Positions 37,526 through 47,983 of a DNA stretch of 64,000 bases are shown here, piece by piece; position 1 is the first letter of the stretch; each line of letters begins with the position of its first letter. Source of the DNA: Pseudomonas putida (lineage in GTDB: Bacteria > Pseudomonadota > Gammaproteobacteria > Pseudomonadales > Pseudomonadaceae). The notes under the pieces are model-generated. The model saw only the letters and a program-made list of their open reading frames with translations, did not search any database and was not told the origin of the DNA. The position numbers were made by a program, and so were the translations under genes. The stretch is from contig CP124529.1 of the NCBI GenBank assembly GCA_029953615.1, positions 5,234,494 to 5,298,493 of the forward strand, written 5' to 3'.

Positions 37526-40500
37526 TTAATGGAAATCCCGGCTGCGCACGTCCAGCCCTTGCAACAGCGAGCTTACATCCTCCAGCCGCCGTGCTATCAG
37601 GTGGCGCACGCCATCCTCCTGCTCCAGCCGCCCGCTGACCTTGAGCAACTGCGCCCCCACCAGCGCCCGCCGCTGCCGTTCGGCAAGTTCCCGCCACACC
37701 ACCACATTGACCATGCCGTGCTCGTCCTCCAGGGTGACGAAGGTCACGCCACTGGCGGTCTGGGGCCGCTGGCGGCCCACCACCAGCCCGGCCACGGCAA
37801 TGTTGTCACCATGCCCGACACCCTGCAGCTCGCGCGAGCTGCGACAGCCCAGCGCCCGCAGGCGTGGGCGCAACAAGGTCAAGGGATGCGGCCCAAGCGT
37901 GGTACCCAGGGTCTGGTAATCGGCCATCAGGTCCTCGGCCACGCTGGGCACAGGCAGTGCAACGGTGCTTTCCGGCAAGGCATCCACGTCGGCGAACAAA
38001 GGCAGTTGCGGCTGCACCGCCGCCACCTGCCAGCGCGCCTGGTGCCGATCGCTGGCCAAGCCGCGCAGCGCGCCGGCATCGGCCAGGTGGGCGCGGGCAC
38101 GCGCGTCGAGCCCGGCACGCAGGCACAGGTCTTCGACATCGCGCCATGGCCGCTGCGCCCGCGCCTGCGCCAGGCGCCTGGCATCGGCCTCGGCAAGACC
38201 ACGCACCAGGCGCAAACCCATGCGAATGGCCAGGGCATCTCCAGGCTCCGGCTCGAGCGTGCAGTCCCAGTCACTGTGGCACACATCCACCGGCCTGACC
38301 TCGATACCCTGGCGCCGGGCCTCTTGCAGCAACTGGTCGGGGCTGTAGAAGCCCATGGGCCAGCTGTTGATCAGCGCACAGGTGAAAATTGCCGGTTCAT
38401 GGCACTTGAGCCAGCTGCTGGCATAACACAACAAGGCAAAGCTGGCCGCGTGCGATTCCGGAAAACCATAACTGCCAAAGCCCTTGATCTGTTCGAAGAT
38501 GCGCTCGGCAAACGCTAGGTCGTAACCATTGCGCAACATGCCCTGCACCAGCCGCTCGCGGTGCGGCTCCAGGCCACCGTGGCGCTTCCAGGCGGCCATG
38601 CTGCGGCGCAACTGGTCAGCCTCGCCAGGGGTGTAGTCGGCCGCGACCATCGCCAGTTCCATCACCTGCTCCTGGAACAGCGGCACGCCCAGGGTGCGCT
38701 CGAACACTGCCTTCAGTTGCGGCGAGGGGTACGTCACCGGTTCCTGCTTCAGGCGCCGGCGCAGGTAAGGGTGGACCATGTCGCCCTGGATCGGCCCGGG
38801 GCGGACGATGGCTACCTCGATGACCAGGTCGTAGAACGTTGCGGGCCGCAGCCGCGGCAGCATGGCCATTTGCGCGCGGGACTCGATCTGGAACACACCC
38901 ATGGTCTCGGCACGGCTGATCATGGCGTAGGTGGCCGGGTCTTCGCCGGGGATCGTCGCCAGGGTCAGGTGACGGCCACGGTGGCGTTGCAGCAGGTCGA
39001 AGCAGCGGCGCAAGGCGCTGAGCATGCCCAGCGCCAGCACGTCGACCTTGAGCAGGCCGACCATGTCCAGGTCGTCCTTGTCCCACTGGATCACCGTGCG
39101 CTCCGGCATCGCGGCGTTTTCCACCGGTACCAGTTCGTCCAGGGGTTGCTGCGAGATGACGAAACCGCCCGGGTGCTGGGACAGGTGCCGCGGGAAGCCG
39201 ATCAGTTCGCCGGCCAGCACCAGCACCCGGCGCAGCGAAGGGCTGCCAGCCTCGAAACCGGCCTCGGCCAGGCGCTGGTCATCGGGTATGCGATCGCTCC
39301 AGCGGCCACAGCATTTGGCCAGGGCGTCCACCTGGTCGGCGGGCAGCCCCAGCACCCGTGCCACATCCCGCACCGCACCGGCAGCATGGTAGGTGTTGAC
39401 CACCGCCGTGAGCGCCGCCCGGTGCCGGCCGTAGCGACGGAATACATACTGGATCACCTCCTCGCGCCGGTCGTGCTCGAAGTCCACGTCAATGTCCGGT
39501 GGCTCGTTGCGCTCGCGCGACAGGAAACGCTCGAACAGCAGGTGGTGTTGCATGGGGTCGAGCTCGGTGATGCCTAGCACGAAGCACACCACCGAGTTGG
39601 CAGCCGACCCCCGCCCCTGGCACAGGATGCGCTGGCTACGGGCGAAGGCGACGATGTCATGCACCGTCAGGAAGTAGCTTTCGTAGCCCAGCTCCTCGAT
39701 CAGCGCCAGCTCCTTGGCCAGCACCTCCCGCACCATGCTGCTCGGCCCTTCTGGCCAGCGCAACGGCAAACCCTGCTGGCACAATTCCCGCAACCAGCTT
39801 GCCGGGGTATGCCCCTGGGGCACCAGTTCGCATGGATACTGATATTTCAACTCGCTCAATTCGAACTGGCAGCGCGCTGCGATGGCCAGGGTCTCGGCCA
39901 GCAGGTCGGCGGGATAGAGTTCGCCCAGTTGCGCCTGGCTGCGCAGGTGCCGCTCGCCATTGGCAAACAGGAAGCGCCCGGCCTCGGCCACCAGGCAATG
40001 TTGGCGGATGGCAGTCATGCAATCCTGCAAGGCGCGGCGACCGCGCACGTGCATGTGCACGTCGCCACAGGCCACGGCGCGAATGCCGACCGTGGCCGCC
40101 AGGCCGCGCAAGCGTTCAAGGCGCAAGGTATCGTCACTGCCACGGTGCAGGTGCACGGCCAGCCACAGGCGCTCGCCGAACACGTTGCGCAGCCACTGCC
40201 CGGGGGCGGCATCGCCGCTGTCATCGGCTACCCACAAGGCCAGCAAGCCCTGATGGTGCTGCTGCAGGTCATCGCGAAACAGTTGGTACTCGCCCTTCTG
40301 CGCCCGTCGCCGGGCCCGGGTGATCAGCGCGCACAGGTTCTGGTAGCCGGCCAGGTCCTGCACCAGCAGCACCAGCCTGGGGCCGTCCTGCAACTGCACT
40401 TCACTGCCCACGATCAGCCGCAGCTGGTGTTCCTTCGCTGCTTGCCAGGCCCGGACAATGCCAGCCAGGGTGCATTCGTCGGTGATCGCCAGCGCCTGGT

Positions 40501-40606
40501 AGCCCTGTTCACGCGCGCGCCGGAACAGCTCGTCGGCGCTCGACGCGCCGCGCTGGAAACTGAAGTTGGACAGGCAATGCAGCTCGGCATAACCCGGGGT
40601 GCTCAT
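37526..40606 (-). CDS. dnaE2: Error-prone DNA polymerase DnaE2 (ImuC)
   Basis: This 1026-residue class C polymerase alpha-like protein starts [20 protein letters not shown] with a PHP-like N-terminal domain. The palm carries [20 protein letters not shown], with two of the three catalytic Asp residues in DIDVDF. The thumb/fingers follow with [22 protein letters not shown]-terminal OB-like region ends the protein. DnaE2 extends from lesions during SOS mutagenesis with ImuA and ImuB. I chose the ATG at 40606: it overlaps the imuB stop by four bases (ATGA) and matches the family start. It is the last gene of the lexA2 operon. Confidence 0.95.
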   Translation of the reverse strand: MSTPGYAELHCLSNFSFQRGASSADELFRRAREQGYQALAITDECTLAGIVRAWQAAKEHQLRLIVGSEVQLQDGPRLVLLVQDLAGYQNLCALITRARRRAQKGEYQLFRDDLQQHHQGLLALWVADDSGDAAPGQWLRNVFGERLWLAVHLHRGSDDTLRLERLRGLAATVGIRAVACGDVHMHVRGRRALQDCMTAIRQHCLVAEAGRFLFANGERHLRSQAQLGELYPADLLAETLAIAARCQFELSELKYQYPCELVPQGHTPASWLRELCQQGLPLRWPEGPSSMVREVLAKELALIEELGYESYFLTVHDIVAFARSQRILCQGRGSAANSVVCFVLGITELDPMQHHLLFERFLSRERNEPPDIDVDFEHDRREEVIQYVFRRYGRHRAALTAVVNTYHAAGAVRDVARVLGLPADQVDALAKCCGRWSDRIPDDQRLAEAGFEAGSPSLRRVLVLAGELIGFPRHLSQHPGGFVISQQPLDELVPVENAAMPERTVIQWDKDDLDMVGLLKVDVLALGMLSALRRCFDLLQRHRGRHLTLATIPGEDPATYAMISRAETMGVFQIESRAQMAMLPRLRPATFYDLVIEVAIVRPGPIQGDMVHPYLRRRLKQEPVTYPSPQLKAVFERTLGVPLFQEQVMELAMVAADYTPGEADQLRRSMAAWKRHGGLEPHRERLVQGMLRNGYDLAFAERIFEQIKGFGSYGFPESHAASFALLCYASSWLKCHEPAIFTCALINSWPMGFYSPDQLLQEARRQGIEVRPVDVCHSDWDCTLEPEPGDALAIRMGLRLVRGLAEADARRLAQARAQRPWRDVEDLCLRAGLDARARAHLADAGALRGLASDRHQARWQVAAVQPQLPLFADVDALPESTVALPVPSVAEDLMADYQTLGTTLGPHPLTLLRPRLRALGCRSSRELQGVGHGDNIAVAGLVVGRQRPQTASGVTFVTLEDEHGMVNVVVWRELAERQRRALVGAQLLKVSGRLEQEDGVRHLIARRLEDVSSLLQGLDVRSRDFH

Positions 40607-42022
40607 GCGAACCAGCCCTGCAGCCACAACGGGCCGGCGTTGCTCAGGTCGCGGTAGGCCCAACCGCGCAGGCCATCACGGGTCTCGATGCGGTAATAGT
40701 CGCGGCGCACATCGCCGCCATCCCACCAGCCCGACTCGATACGTTCGGCATGGCCTTGCACGCGATAGCCGGCTTCGTCCAGTGCCACGGGGGCCGACAG
40801 TAGCCAGCCAGGGCGGCTGCCAGGGGCCACCGGCATGTTGCCCTGGGCCCCCTGCTCTAGCGCTTGCCAGGCACATTCGGGGCGATGATCGGCTGCCGCG
40901 CTCAGGCCCTTGACCGCCTCATCACCCAGGCGGGCACGCAGCCGTTCGCGCAATTGCTCCCAGGGTTGCGCCTGTTGCGCACGCGGATCGAACAACGCCT
41001 GGTGTTGCGGCACGAAGGGTGGCAGGTCCTCGGCGACCAGCCGCAGGTTGCGCACCGGTGCGGGAATGCGCAGCGGCTCAAGGCGCCCGCGCGCCAGTTC
41101 GAACAGCATCGCGGCATCGCGTTCGGCGGCCAGCAGGCCTACCTTCAGCACGGTATCCGGCCCTTCGGCGTGCTCCAGGTACAGGCAGAAACGCTGCACG
41201 CCACAGTCACGCCCTGCGAGGAACGCGGCAAGGTCGTTGAGCATGCGCCGCAGTGGGAACAGCAGGGCCTGGTGCGATTCGACATCGAAGTTCAGCTCCA
41301 GCCGGCTCTCGAACCGGTCCGGTGGCTGGTAGAAGCCCAGCCCCAGGTTGCGCAGGCCGAGCAGCTGGTCAAGGTGCAACTGCACCTCGGCCGGAAAGCG
41401 CCTGGCCAGGCTGTCACGGGGCAAGGCCAGTACCTGGCCCAACTGGCGCAGCCCCATGCGAACAAAGGCTTCGGCAGGCCTGCGCAGGCAAGCCGATACG
41501 CTCGATGGGCATGCCCAGCAGCGCCGCACGGGTGGCGTCGGCATCGCTTACGGCCAGGCCATCGTGGCCGTTGGCGAGCATGCGCGCCGCCACCGGGTTG
41601 CTGGCCAGCACGATGCGTTGGCGCAAGCCCAGTTCCGCCAGTTCCTGGCGCAGGCGTGCCTCGAACAGCGGCCACGGGCCGAACAGTTGCAGGCTGGAGC
41701 CCACCTCCAGCAACAGCGCCCGTGGGTAGTGCAGGCTGACTTGGGCACTGAAGCGGTAGGCCCAGGCCGCCAGCAACTGCTGCACCTGGTCGATGCGCCT
41801 GGGGTCGGCTTCGACACAGCTGAAGCCATCGGCCAGCGCACGCGCCGCCGTCAGGGTCTGCCCGGCCCGCAGGCCGAGCGCGGCCGCCGCCGGGTTGACC
41901 GCCTGAAGTACGCGTCGCTGGGTCGGCCCGCCAAGCAGCACCAGAGGGGTATCGGGGTCGTCACGCTCACGCAGGACCGTGTCCAGCGCCAGCTGGGGGA
42001 ACAGGATGCAGGCCCAGAGCAT
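40603..42022 (-). pseudogene. imuB: ImuB, Y-family-like polymerase protein, interrupted by one frame disruption
   Basis: The N-terminal frame (MLWACILFPQLALDTVLRER at 42022) matches ImuB and, as usual for the family, lacks the catalytic Asp pair of active Y-family polymerases. It breaks near 41480 in IERIGLPAQ. The other frame continues RPAEAFVRMGLRQLGQVLAL, RDSLARRFPAEVQLHLDQLL and on to the C-terminal domain ending WLQGWFA. Removing one base restores about 472 residues, with PAEAFVRMGL in phase. ImuB bridges ImuA, DnaE2 and the beta clamp. Its start is 6 bp after the imuA stop. Loss would abolish the mutasome, yet dnaE2 and imuA look fully preserved, which favours a sequencing error. Confidence 0.85.
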
Positions 42023-42028
42023 GTTGCA

Positions 42029-42649
42029 TCAGCCCCGCCCCGGGCAGGCGATGGGCAGCGCCGGTGGCATGCCGCCACGGCTTTTCAGCACGCGCCATTG
42101 TGCCGGGCGGGTGTCGACGGCAATGCGCAGCGCTGCGGGTGAGGGGTTGTGCGCCGCCTGTTGCGGCCGGCAGGCGAAGGCCAGCGCCTGGCCGGTTTCG
42201 GCAGCCACCTGCAAGCGCCGCAGGGCACGGTCATCGGCACGTTCCGGCCAGCACAGCACTGCCGCACAGCTGCCGGAGCGTAAGCACTGCTCGGCGGCCC
42301 ACAGGGCATCGGCAGGTTCGGCGTCCACGTGCACCAGCCAGCGAAGGTCCACCCCCGCGGCCTGCCAGGCCGGGGCATAAGGAATGAATGGCGGTGCCAC
42401 CAGCACGATCCGGCTGGCTTCAGCGCTCAAGCGGGCCAGGGTTGGCCACAGCAGCTGCAATTCGCCACACCCTGGGCTGGCCAGCAACAGTTCGCTGAGG
42501 GCAGCCGCAGGCCAGCCGCCTTCCGGCAGGCATTGATCAAGGGCCGCATGCCCTGTGGGCTGCAGGCCGAGCGGCCGCGCCTGGGCCTGCCGGCCGCGCC
42601 ATACCCGGCGCTGGTCGAGCAGCCTGTCGAGGTCGACCACCGCGCCCAT
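42029..42649 (-). CDS. imuA: ImuA, translesion synthesis accessory protein
   Basis: This 206-residue protein belongs to the RecA-related ImuA family of pseudomonads (often labelled SulA-like). Visible blocks are GCGELQLLWPTLARLSAEAS, IVLVAPPFIPYAPAWQAAGV and ALAFACRPQQAAHNPSPAAL; the first is the RecA-like core without a full Walker A. It starts one base inside the lexA2 stop (TGATG) and is followed by imuB after 6 bp. It assembles the mutasome during SOS. The C-terminus is Pro/Gly-rich. Confidence 0.9.
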   Translation of the reverse strand: MGAVVDLDRLLDQRRVWRGRQAQARPLGLQPTGHAALDQCLPEGGWPAAALSELLLASPGCGELQLLWPTLARLSAEASRIVLVAPPFIPYAPAWQAAGVDLRWLVHVDAEPADALWAAEQCLRSGSCAAVLCWPERADDRALRRLQVAAETGQALAFACRPQQAAHNPSPAALRIAVDTRPAQWRVLKSRGGMPPALPIACPGRG

Positions 42650-43257
42650 CAGTCACGCCTCAGCAAGCCGCAGAACACGCCTTCGATGAAGAACTCCTGT
42701 TCAGGCCGCACATCGATGGGCGCATAGGCCGGGTTGCGTGGCAGCAGCCGATAACCGCCGCCCTGGCGCTGCAGGCGCTTGATGGTCACCTCGCCGTCCA
42801 GGCGCGCGACCACGATCTGGCCATCGCGGGCGTCGGCCTGCTGGAGGATGCCGACCAGGTCGCCGTCGAAAATGCCGTCGTCGATCATCGAGTCGCCACG
42901 CACCTTCAGCAGGTAGTCGGGGGTACGGCGGAACAGGCTGGGGTCGAGCAGCAACTGCTCGTGAATGTCGAGGTCCGGGCCGATGGGGGCCCCTGCCGCC
43001 ACCTGGCCCAGCACCGGCACTTCGAGGATTTCCGGGCGGCGCAGCCGTTCGGCCAGGCGTATGCCCCGCGCCTGGTTCGGCGTGACGTCGATGTAGCCGG
43101 CCTGGCACAGGGCGGTGATGTGCTTGCGCGCGACACTACGCGAGGCAAAACCGAAGCGCGTGGCGATATCGGCCAGGCTCGGCGGCTGGCCGTGATCGGC
43201 AATGCGCTCACGGATGAACTCGAAGATGGCGCGGCGTTTTGGGGTTAGATTGTCCAT
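42649..43257 (-). CDS. lexA2: LexA2 repressor, first gene of the imuAB-dnaE2 operon
   Basis: This 202-residue LexA has the winged-helix domain (MDNLTPKRRAIFEFIRERIA, then SLADIATRFGFASRSVARKH), the Ala88-Gly89 cleavage site in VAAGAP, catalytic Ser123 in RGDSM and Lys160 in EVTIKR. These are equivalent to Ser119 and Lys156 of E. coli LexA. P. putida carries two LexA proteins, and LexA2 is known to regulate the cassette it heads. I set the start at 43257; the ATG three codons earlier (43266) is an alternative, because AAGAG then sits at a better distance. The operator at 43261-43272 overlaps the translation start zone. Confidence 0.95.
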   Translation of the reverse strand: MDNLTPKRRAIFEFIRERIADHGQPPSLADIATRFGFASRSVARKHITALCQAGYIDVTPNQARGIRLAERLRRPEILEVPVLGQVAAGAPIGPDLDIHEQLLLDPSLFRRTPDYLLKVRGDSMIDDGIFDGDLVGILQQADARDGQIVVARLDGEVTIKRLQRQGGGYRLLPRNPAYAPIDVRPEQEFFIEGVFCGLLRRD

Positions 43258-43260
43258 GGA

Positions 43261-43272
43261 GCACATTTGTAC
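43261..43272. promoter_or_regulatory. LexA2 operator
   Basis: On the minus strand GTACAAATGTGC matches the known P. putida LexA2 motif GTAC-N4-GTGC exactly. It is four bases upstream of the lexA2 ATG and so suggests autoregulation of lexA2-imuA-imuB-dnaE2. Confidence 0.85.
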
Positions 43273-43410
43273 TCTTTTCGGGGCACGCTGAACAGCCCCC
43301 TTCGTCGACGGCTTGGCGGCTACGATCAATTGCGTCAGGTTGCCTGGACTGATACTCCGGGGAAAAGGCAGAAGCTTCTGGATAGCGAAACGGGTTTACT
43401 TACCCCTGTG

Positions 43411-44325
43411 TCACCCAGCCACAGGCGCATGCTCGGCAAACAACTCGATCATCCAGTCGATAAATACCCGCACCTTGGCGCTGACGTGGCGATTCGGTGG
43501 GAATGCCAGATACATCGGCATTGGCGCCATCTGCCAGTCTTCAAACAGCGGCAGCAGCTCGCCGCTGGCCAGGTGAGGTTTGGCCATGTACTGCGGTAGC
43601 CAGATTATCCCCAGGCCAGCCAGGCCGGCGGCAAGGTACGCATTGCCGTCGTCTACCATCAGCTGCGAGCGGCCCTGGGCCTCCACGCGCTCCTCGCCCC
43701 GCTGCATCGCGTAGGGCAAGGCTTTGCCCGTACGAAACCAGAGAAAGCCGACGGTGTTGTGGCCGCTCTCCCCTAGCTCACGGGGGTGCACCGGCGTACC
43801 GAAGCGCTGCAAATAGCCGGGTGCGGCATAGATGCCGAGTTTCAGATCGCCCACATGCCTTGCCACCAGGGATTGATCGGTGATCTCGCCGCCACGCACC
43901 ACGCAGTCGACGTTTTCACCAATGATGTCGACGATACGATCGCTCACGCCCACGGTCAGCTGAATTTCCGGATAACGTGCAAAGAACCCTGGCAAGGCTG
44001 GTATGAGCAGCATTCGCGCCAGTGGGCTGGGGACATCCACTCGCAGCCGCCCGCGCGGTGACATCGAGGCGCTGGACAAGCTGGTCTCGGCATCGTCCAT
44101 GTCGACCAGTAGCCGGACGACGCGTTCGTAGTAGGCCGCACCGTCGGCGGTGACATTGACCTTGCGTGTGGTGCGGTTGAGCAGGCGCACTCGCAGCCTC
44201 GCTTCCAGTTGCTGAACGAGCTGCGTCACGGTGGTCTTGCTCATGTGCAGTGTGGCTGCCGCCTTGGTGAAGCTGCCAGTTTCCACCACACGGACAAATG
44301 CCTGCATTGCATCGAAACGGTCCAT
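43411..44325 (-). CDS. LysR-family regulator (CrgA/DmlR-type)
   Basis: This 304-residue regulator starts MDRFDAMQAFVRVVETGSFT, with the helix-turn-helix in AATLHMSKTTVTQLVQQLEA and RLLNRTTRKVNVTADGAAYY, hallmarks of the CrgA/DmlR branch. PSPLARMLLIPALPGFFARY begins the effector domain. It diverges from the RidA-like gene at 44466. I set the start at 44325; upstream in-frame codons are in the intergenic spacer. Target and effector are unknown. Confidence 0.87.
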   Translation of the reverse strand: MDRFDAMQAFVRVVETGSFTKAAATLHMSKTTVTQLVQQLEARLRVRLLNRTTRKVNVTADGAAYYERVVRLLVDMDDAETSLSSASMSPRGRLRVDVPSPLARMLLIPALPGFFARYPEIQLTVGVSDRIVDIIGENVDCVVRGGEITDQSLVARHVGDLKLGIYAAPGYLQRFGTPVHPRELGESGHNTVGFLWFRTGKALPYAMQRGEERVEAQGRSQLMVDDGNAYLAAGLAGLGIIWLPQYMAKPHLASGELLPLFEDWQMAPMPMYLAFPPNRHVSAKVRVFIDWMIELFAEHAPVAG

Positions 44326-44465
44326 TACACGTCTCGCTCGCCCCTGGATTGTCTGGATTATACAAACAGTCATGGCCAGCACTGCCCGTTTATTCAGCTC
44401 GGTGGCCTTTTTATAGTGGCTTCACCGTAAACACCGGGCCGCCCGGGCCCCGAACGAGGTATGCA

Positions 44466-44861
44466 ATGTCCAGCAAACGTGATGTGGTTTTCCCGCCTGA
44501 GCGCCATGCATTGTATGAGCTCCACCGCTACTCGCCGGCGATTCGCTCCAACGGTTTTCTGTTCGTATCCGGTCAGGTCGGTAGCCGCAAGGACGGCTCG
44601 GCAGAGCCGGACCTCGCGGCGCAGGTTCGCACGGCCTTCGCCAACCTCAACGCGATCCTGGCCGAAGCCGGCAGTACTTTCGAGGATGTGGTTGACACGA
44701 CCATCTTCATGGTCGACCCCGACTCGAAATTCGAAACCATCTGGGGGGTAGCGGCCGAATATTGGGGTGAGGCGCCCTATCCAACGGTGACCGCCATCGG
44801 CGTGACCTGGCTGTCGGGCTTCGACTTCGAGATCAAGGTGATCGCAAAATTACCGCAATGA
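44466..44861 (+). CDS. RidA-family protein
   Basis: This 131-residue protein shows RSNGFLFVSGQVGSRKDGSA and AEAGSTFEDVVDTTIFMVDP, features of the RidA/YjgF/UK114 fold, in which enamine or imine intermediates are hydrolysed. The C-terminus is IAKLPQ. It is divergent from a LysR gene and precedes a convergent LysE gene, so a role in detoxifying or handling a specific amine metabolite is possible. I set the start at 44466, near a weak GAGG. Confidence 0.85.
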   Translation: MSSKRDVVFPPERHALYELHRYSPAIRSNGFLFVSGQVGSRKDGSAEPDLAAQVRTAFANLNAILAEAGSTFEDVVDTTIFMVDPDSKFETIWGVAAEYWGEAPYPTVTAIGVTWLSGFDFEIKVIAKLPQ

Positions 44862-44892
44862 TGCTGAAGGCTATATAGCTGGTGGCAGAAGT

Positions 44893-45501
44893 TCATTTAC
44901 TGGCCGATGCCATCAGAACACCAAAACAGAAGAAGGTGATGCCGGAGAGTTTGCCGACAATTCGCCCACCGCGGTCGCTCGACAACCAGCCCCTCGCGCT
45001 ATTGGCCATCAGCGCATACCCAGTGTGTACCAGCAAGACCAGCAACGCGTAGGATGTAACCAGCAAGAAGAATTGACGGTAGTAGTTGTCCTGCGCACTG
45101 ATGAACTGTGGAAACACCGCCAGGAAGAAGAATCCAGCCTTGGGATTCAGCAGCTGGATCGACAACGCTTCGACCAAGCGCCGCCAGGGTTGCGTGGCAG
45201 TCACGGTAAACTCCGGGATGAAACGCTGGGTACGCCACATCTTCACCCCCAGGTACAACAGGTACAACGCGCCGGCGTACTTGAGCACGGTGAACGCCGT
45301 TGCCGAGGTCGCCAGGACCAACCCCACGCTGCTGGCCGAGAGCCCGGCGACGATGAAAGCGCCCAAGGCGATGCCAAAGATCCCCGGCAGCGCTCCGCTC
45401 CAGCCGTGACGCAGGGCATTGGAGAGAGTCAGCACCACCCCGGGACCGGGGCTTAACACAGTGAAAGTCGCGAGGACAAGGAACAATCCATAACTAGCCA
45501 T
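44893..45501 (-). CDS. LysE/RhtB-family amino-acid exporter
   Basis: This 202-residue inner-membrane protein begins MASYGLFLVLATFTVLSPGP, with the SPGPG-type motif of the LysE superfamily, and has about six hydrophobic segments. QLLNPKAGFFFLAVFPQFIS is another signature. Such proteins export amino acids or homoserine lactones. It is divergent from the LysR gene at 45711, the likely regulator. Confidence 0.9.
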   Translation of the reverse strand: MASYGLFLVLATFTVLSPGPGVVLTLSNALRHGWSGALPGIFGIALGAFIVAGLSASSVGLVLATSATAFTVLKYAGALYLLYLGVKMWRTQRFIPEFTVTATQPWRRLVEALSIQLLNPKAGFFFLAVFPQFISAQDNYYRQFFLLVTSYALLVLLVHTGYALMANSARGWLSSDRGGRIVGKLSGITFFCFGVLMASASK

Positions 45502-45710
45502 GCAAAATGCCTCCTGGCATCGAACTGAAGAGCGTCAGGGCTGCCAACGGCACCCGAGGATCAATGCCGCATGCAGCAAAGTCCGATCAGCGAAGCGGAT
45601 GCTTGTTGCGCACATGGACGAAGACCAGAACAGAGCGGCGTCAGAGTGGCGTGAAACACCATCGCTTACAAACGCTTTATTTGCGCCCCTGATGTGACAA
45701 AATTAGACAC

Positions 45711-46610
45711 ATGAGCAGAGACCTCCCCCCCTTGAATGCCCTCCGGGCCTTTGCCTCGGCTGCGCGTCACCAGAGCTTCAGCCGTGCCGCCGAGGAGCTG
45801 CATGTCACCCACAGTGCTGTCAGCCGCCATATACGCCTGCTCGAAGAGCACCTTGGCGTAATGTTGTTCGAACGCCGAAGTCGGCAGTCGGTACTTACCC
45901 CGAGTGGCCAGACTTACTATGAACAGATCAGCCTGGGCCTGGCGCAGATCGCCAACGCCACCCAGGCCCTGACCCGAAGCAGTGCATCGAGCAAGGTGAT
46001 CATCAATGTCCGCCCGTCCTTTGCCGTGCGCTGGCTGATCCCTCGGTTACCGGATTTCATGACGCAGTTTCCGGAGATTCAGCCCGAGATCTCGACCAGC
46101 ACCCTGGCCCCCGACCCATCGCGTGAGGCCTTCGATTTGGTAGTGCGCCGTGGCAGCGCCGGCTGGGCGGCCAACCTTGAACCGAGCATGCTGTTCGAGG
46201 ACGAGCTGCTGCTGGTTGCCGCGCCTTCTCTTCTGGAGGCAATACCGGTTCAGGCGCCGTCGGATGTGCTGCACCATACCCTGCTCTCGGGCAGGACACG
46301 CAGTGGGGATTGGCAGGCCTGGTGCAAGCTGGCCGGTATCAGTCAGGCAAGACAACGGCCAGCGCTGCAGTTCGATCACATGCACCTGGTGCTGCAAGCT
46401 GCCGTCGACGGCCTTGGCCTGGCGCTGTGCCCGACCACGCTGCTGGGCAAGGATCTTGCCACCGGCCGACTGCACACCCCGCTGCCTCATCTACGACTGC
46501 CCCTGACTCGCTATTACTATGGGGTGTCGAAAGATGCGGTCGCCGAGACCCAGGTATTTATCGACTGGATGCGCTCGCAGCTCCAGCATGACACCTGTGC
46601 ACATCCTTGA
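45711..46610 (+). CDS. LysR-family regulator (GcvA-type), divergent from the LysE exporter
   Basis: This 299-residue regulator begins MSRDLPPLNALRAFASAARH, the conserved opening of GcvA-like LysR proteins. SRAAEELHVTHSAVSRHIRL is the recognition region, and LEEHLGVMLFERRSRQSVLT the linker. The divergent placement with the exporter gene (209-bp gap) resembles LysG-LysE pairs, so it may sense the exported amino acid. A 224-bp gap with no gene follows. Confidence 0.88.
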   Translation: MSRDLPPLNALRAFASAARHQSFSRAAEELHVTHSAVSRHIRLLEEHLGVMLFERRSRQSVLTPSGQTYYEQISLGLAQIANATQALTRSSASSKVIINVRPSFAVRWLIPRLPDFMTQFPEIQPEISTSTLAPDPSREAFDLVVRRGSAGWAANLEPSMLFEDELLLVAAPSLLEAIPVQAPSDVLHHTLLSGRTRSGDWQAWCKLAGISQARQRPALQFDHMHLVLQAAVDGLGLALCPTTLLGKDLATGRLHTPLPHLRLPLTRYYYGVSKDAVAETQVFIDWMRSQLQHDTCAHP

Positions 46611-46840
46611 TCAGCGCCCGCTGCCAAGACGTGTGCCAGCGCAGACTGCCCCCAGATCACCTCGGATTGACATCCCGTTCGTAAGCGGAATCAACGACCA
46701 GCCATGACTGGTTTCCGATGCAGCGCTCCAATAGACCAGATAGTGGAAATATATTTTGCGCACTAATTATTAGCGCGCATTATCAGGCCCAGGCAGCAAG
46801 CATTCGCTGATCCCACTACCCAAGCTAACGGAGAATGATC

Positions 46841-47086
46841 ATGACCTTCATCAAAGCAATCGCCATCGCCACCCTGACCTTCGGCAGCAGCGTCGTCGCC
46901 TTCGCCGAGACCGCCTCTCCGTACCAGTACGGCATGAACCTGGACATCGCCCAAGTGATCGCGGTGGAAGCCTCGAGCCACGCCAACGGCCAAGCAGACA
47001 CCGCCACCCTCACCTACCGTGACAGCGACGGCAAGGTGCAGAAAATAAGCTACCTGCGCCCAGCCACCTACGCCAACCAGAACTGA
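46841..47086 (+). CDS. DUF2790 small periplasmic protein
   Basis: This 81-residue protein has a signal peptide (FIKAIAIATLTFGSSVVAFA) and a mature domain with YQYGMNLDIAQVIAVEASSH and TLTYRDSDGKVQKISYLRPA, the compact DUF2790 fold found in multiple copies in pseudomonads. Some paralogues respond to metals or stress, but function is unknown. I chose the ATG at 46841 with GGAG seven bases upstream; the earlier ATG at 46835 is too near that site. Confidence 0.8.
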   Translation: MTFIKAIAIATLTFGSSVVAFAETASPYQYGMNLDIAQVIAVEASSHANGQADTATLTYRDSDGKVQKISYLRPATYANQN

Positions 47087-47309
47087 TGACCAAACCTCGA
47101 AGGCCGGAGCGCGACAACGGCCGGTTACTCAGTTGGCTTTCCAGCTTTGGCAGTTGCTGACTCGATGCGCAGGCGCCAATCCCGAGCTCGAGCACAGCCC
47201 TGCCAAGGCTGCCGTACTCCAGTACACTCAGGACAGTGGAGTTCACGTAACTCCAAAGGCGAAGAGTCTCCCTTCTGGCCTGCCCACGATTTCTGGACCT
47301 GGATACCCA

Positions 47310-47966
47310 ATGCTGACTGCCCTGCTTTTCGACCTCGACGGAACCCTCACCGACACTGACACCTTGCACCTGCAGGCCTTCCGCCAACTGCTGCGCGAGC
47401 ATGACGGCCGCGAGCTGAGCCAGGCGCAGTTCGATACCCAGGTCAGCGGCCGTGCCAATGGTGAACTGTTCGCCGAGCTGTTTGCCGGTGCCAGTGCCGA
47501 ACAGTGCCGGGTGCTGGCTGACCGCAAGGAAGCGCTGTTCCGCGACATGGCGCCGTCTCTGGAGCCGATGCCGGGCCTTTTGCGCCTGTTGGAACATGCC
47601 CGGGCCCGAGACATCGGCATGTGCGTAGTGACCAACGCGCCGCGGCTGAACGCCGAGCACATGTTGAATGCCATGGGCCTGGGCCAGCGCTTTGAACATG
47701 TGCTGGTGGCCGAGGAACTGGCACGGGCCAAGCCGGACCCGTTGCCCTACCTGACCGGGTTGCAACGGCTGGGTGCCGAGGCCGGGCAGGCACTGGCCTT
47801 CGAGGATTCGCTGCCGGGGGTGGCGGCAGCGCGTGGCGCGGGGATTTTTACCGTGGGCGTGGCCACTACGCAGGCGCCGGAGCGGTTGCTGGCGGCGGGG
47901 GCCGGGTTGGTGATCGATGATTTCAACGAGCCGGCGTTGTGGGCGTTGATCGGATCCATGCAATGA
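47310..47966 (+). CDS. HAD-superfamily hydrolase (phosphoglycolate/beta-phosphoglucomutase-like)
   Basis: This 218-residue enzyme has motif I in LFDLDGTLTDTDTLH (Asp8 and Asp10), motif II in VVTNAPRLNAEH, motif III Lys in AKPDPLPYLTGLQRLG, and motif IV in AFEDSLPGVAAARGAG. The cap region is alpha-helical (residues 15-85). It probably dephosphorylates a small sugar phosphate or glycolate phosphate, but substrate is not readable. I chose the ATG at 47310 since the upstream frame is non-conserved. It ends where the LysR gene begins. Confidence 0.9.
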   Translation: MLTALLFDLDGTLTDTDTLHLQAFRQLLREHDGRELSQAQFDTQVSGRANGELFAELFAGASAEQCRVLADRKEALFRDMAPSLEPMPGLLRLLEHARARDIGMCVVTNAPRLNAEHMLNAMGLGQRFEHVLVAEELARAKPDPLPYLTGLQRLGAEAGQALAFEDSLPGVAAARGAGIFTVGVATTQAPERLLAAGAGLVIDDFNEPALWALIGSMQ

Positions 47967-47983
47967 GCATACGGGGCCAACCC

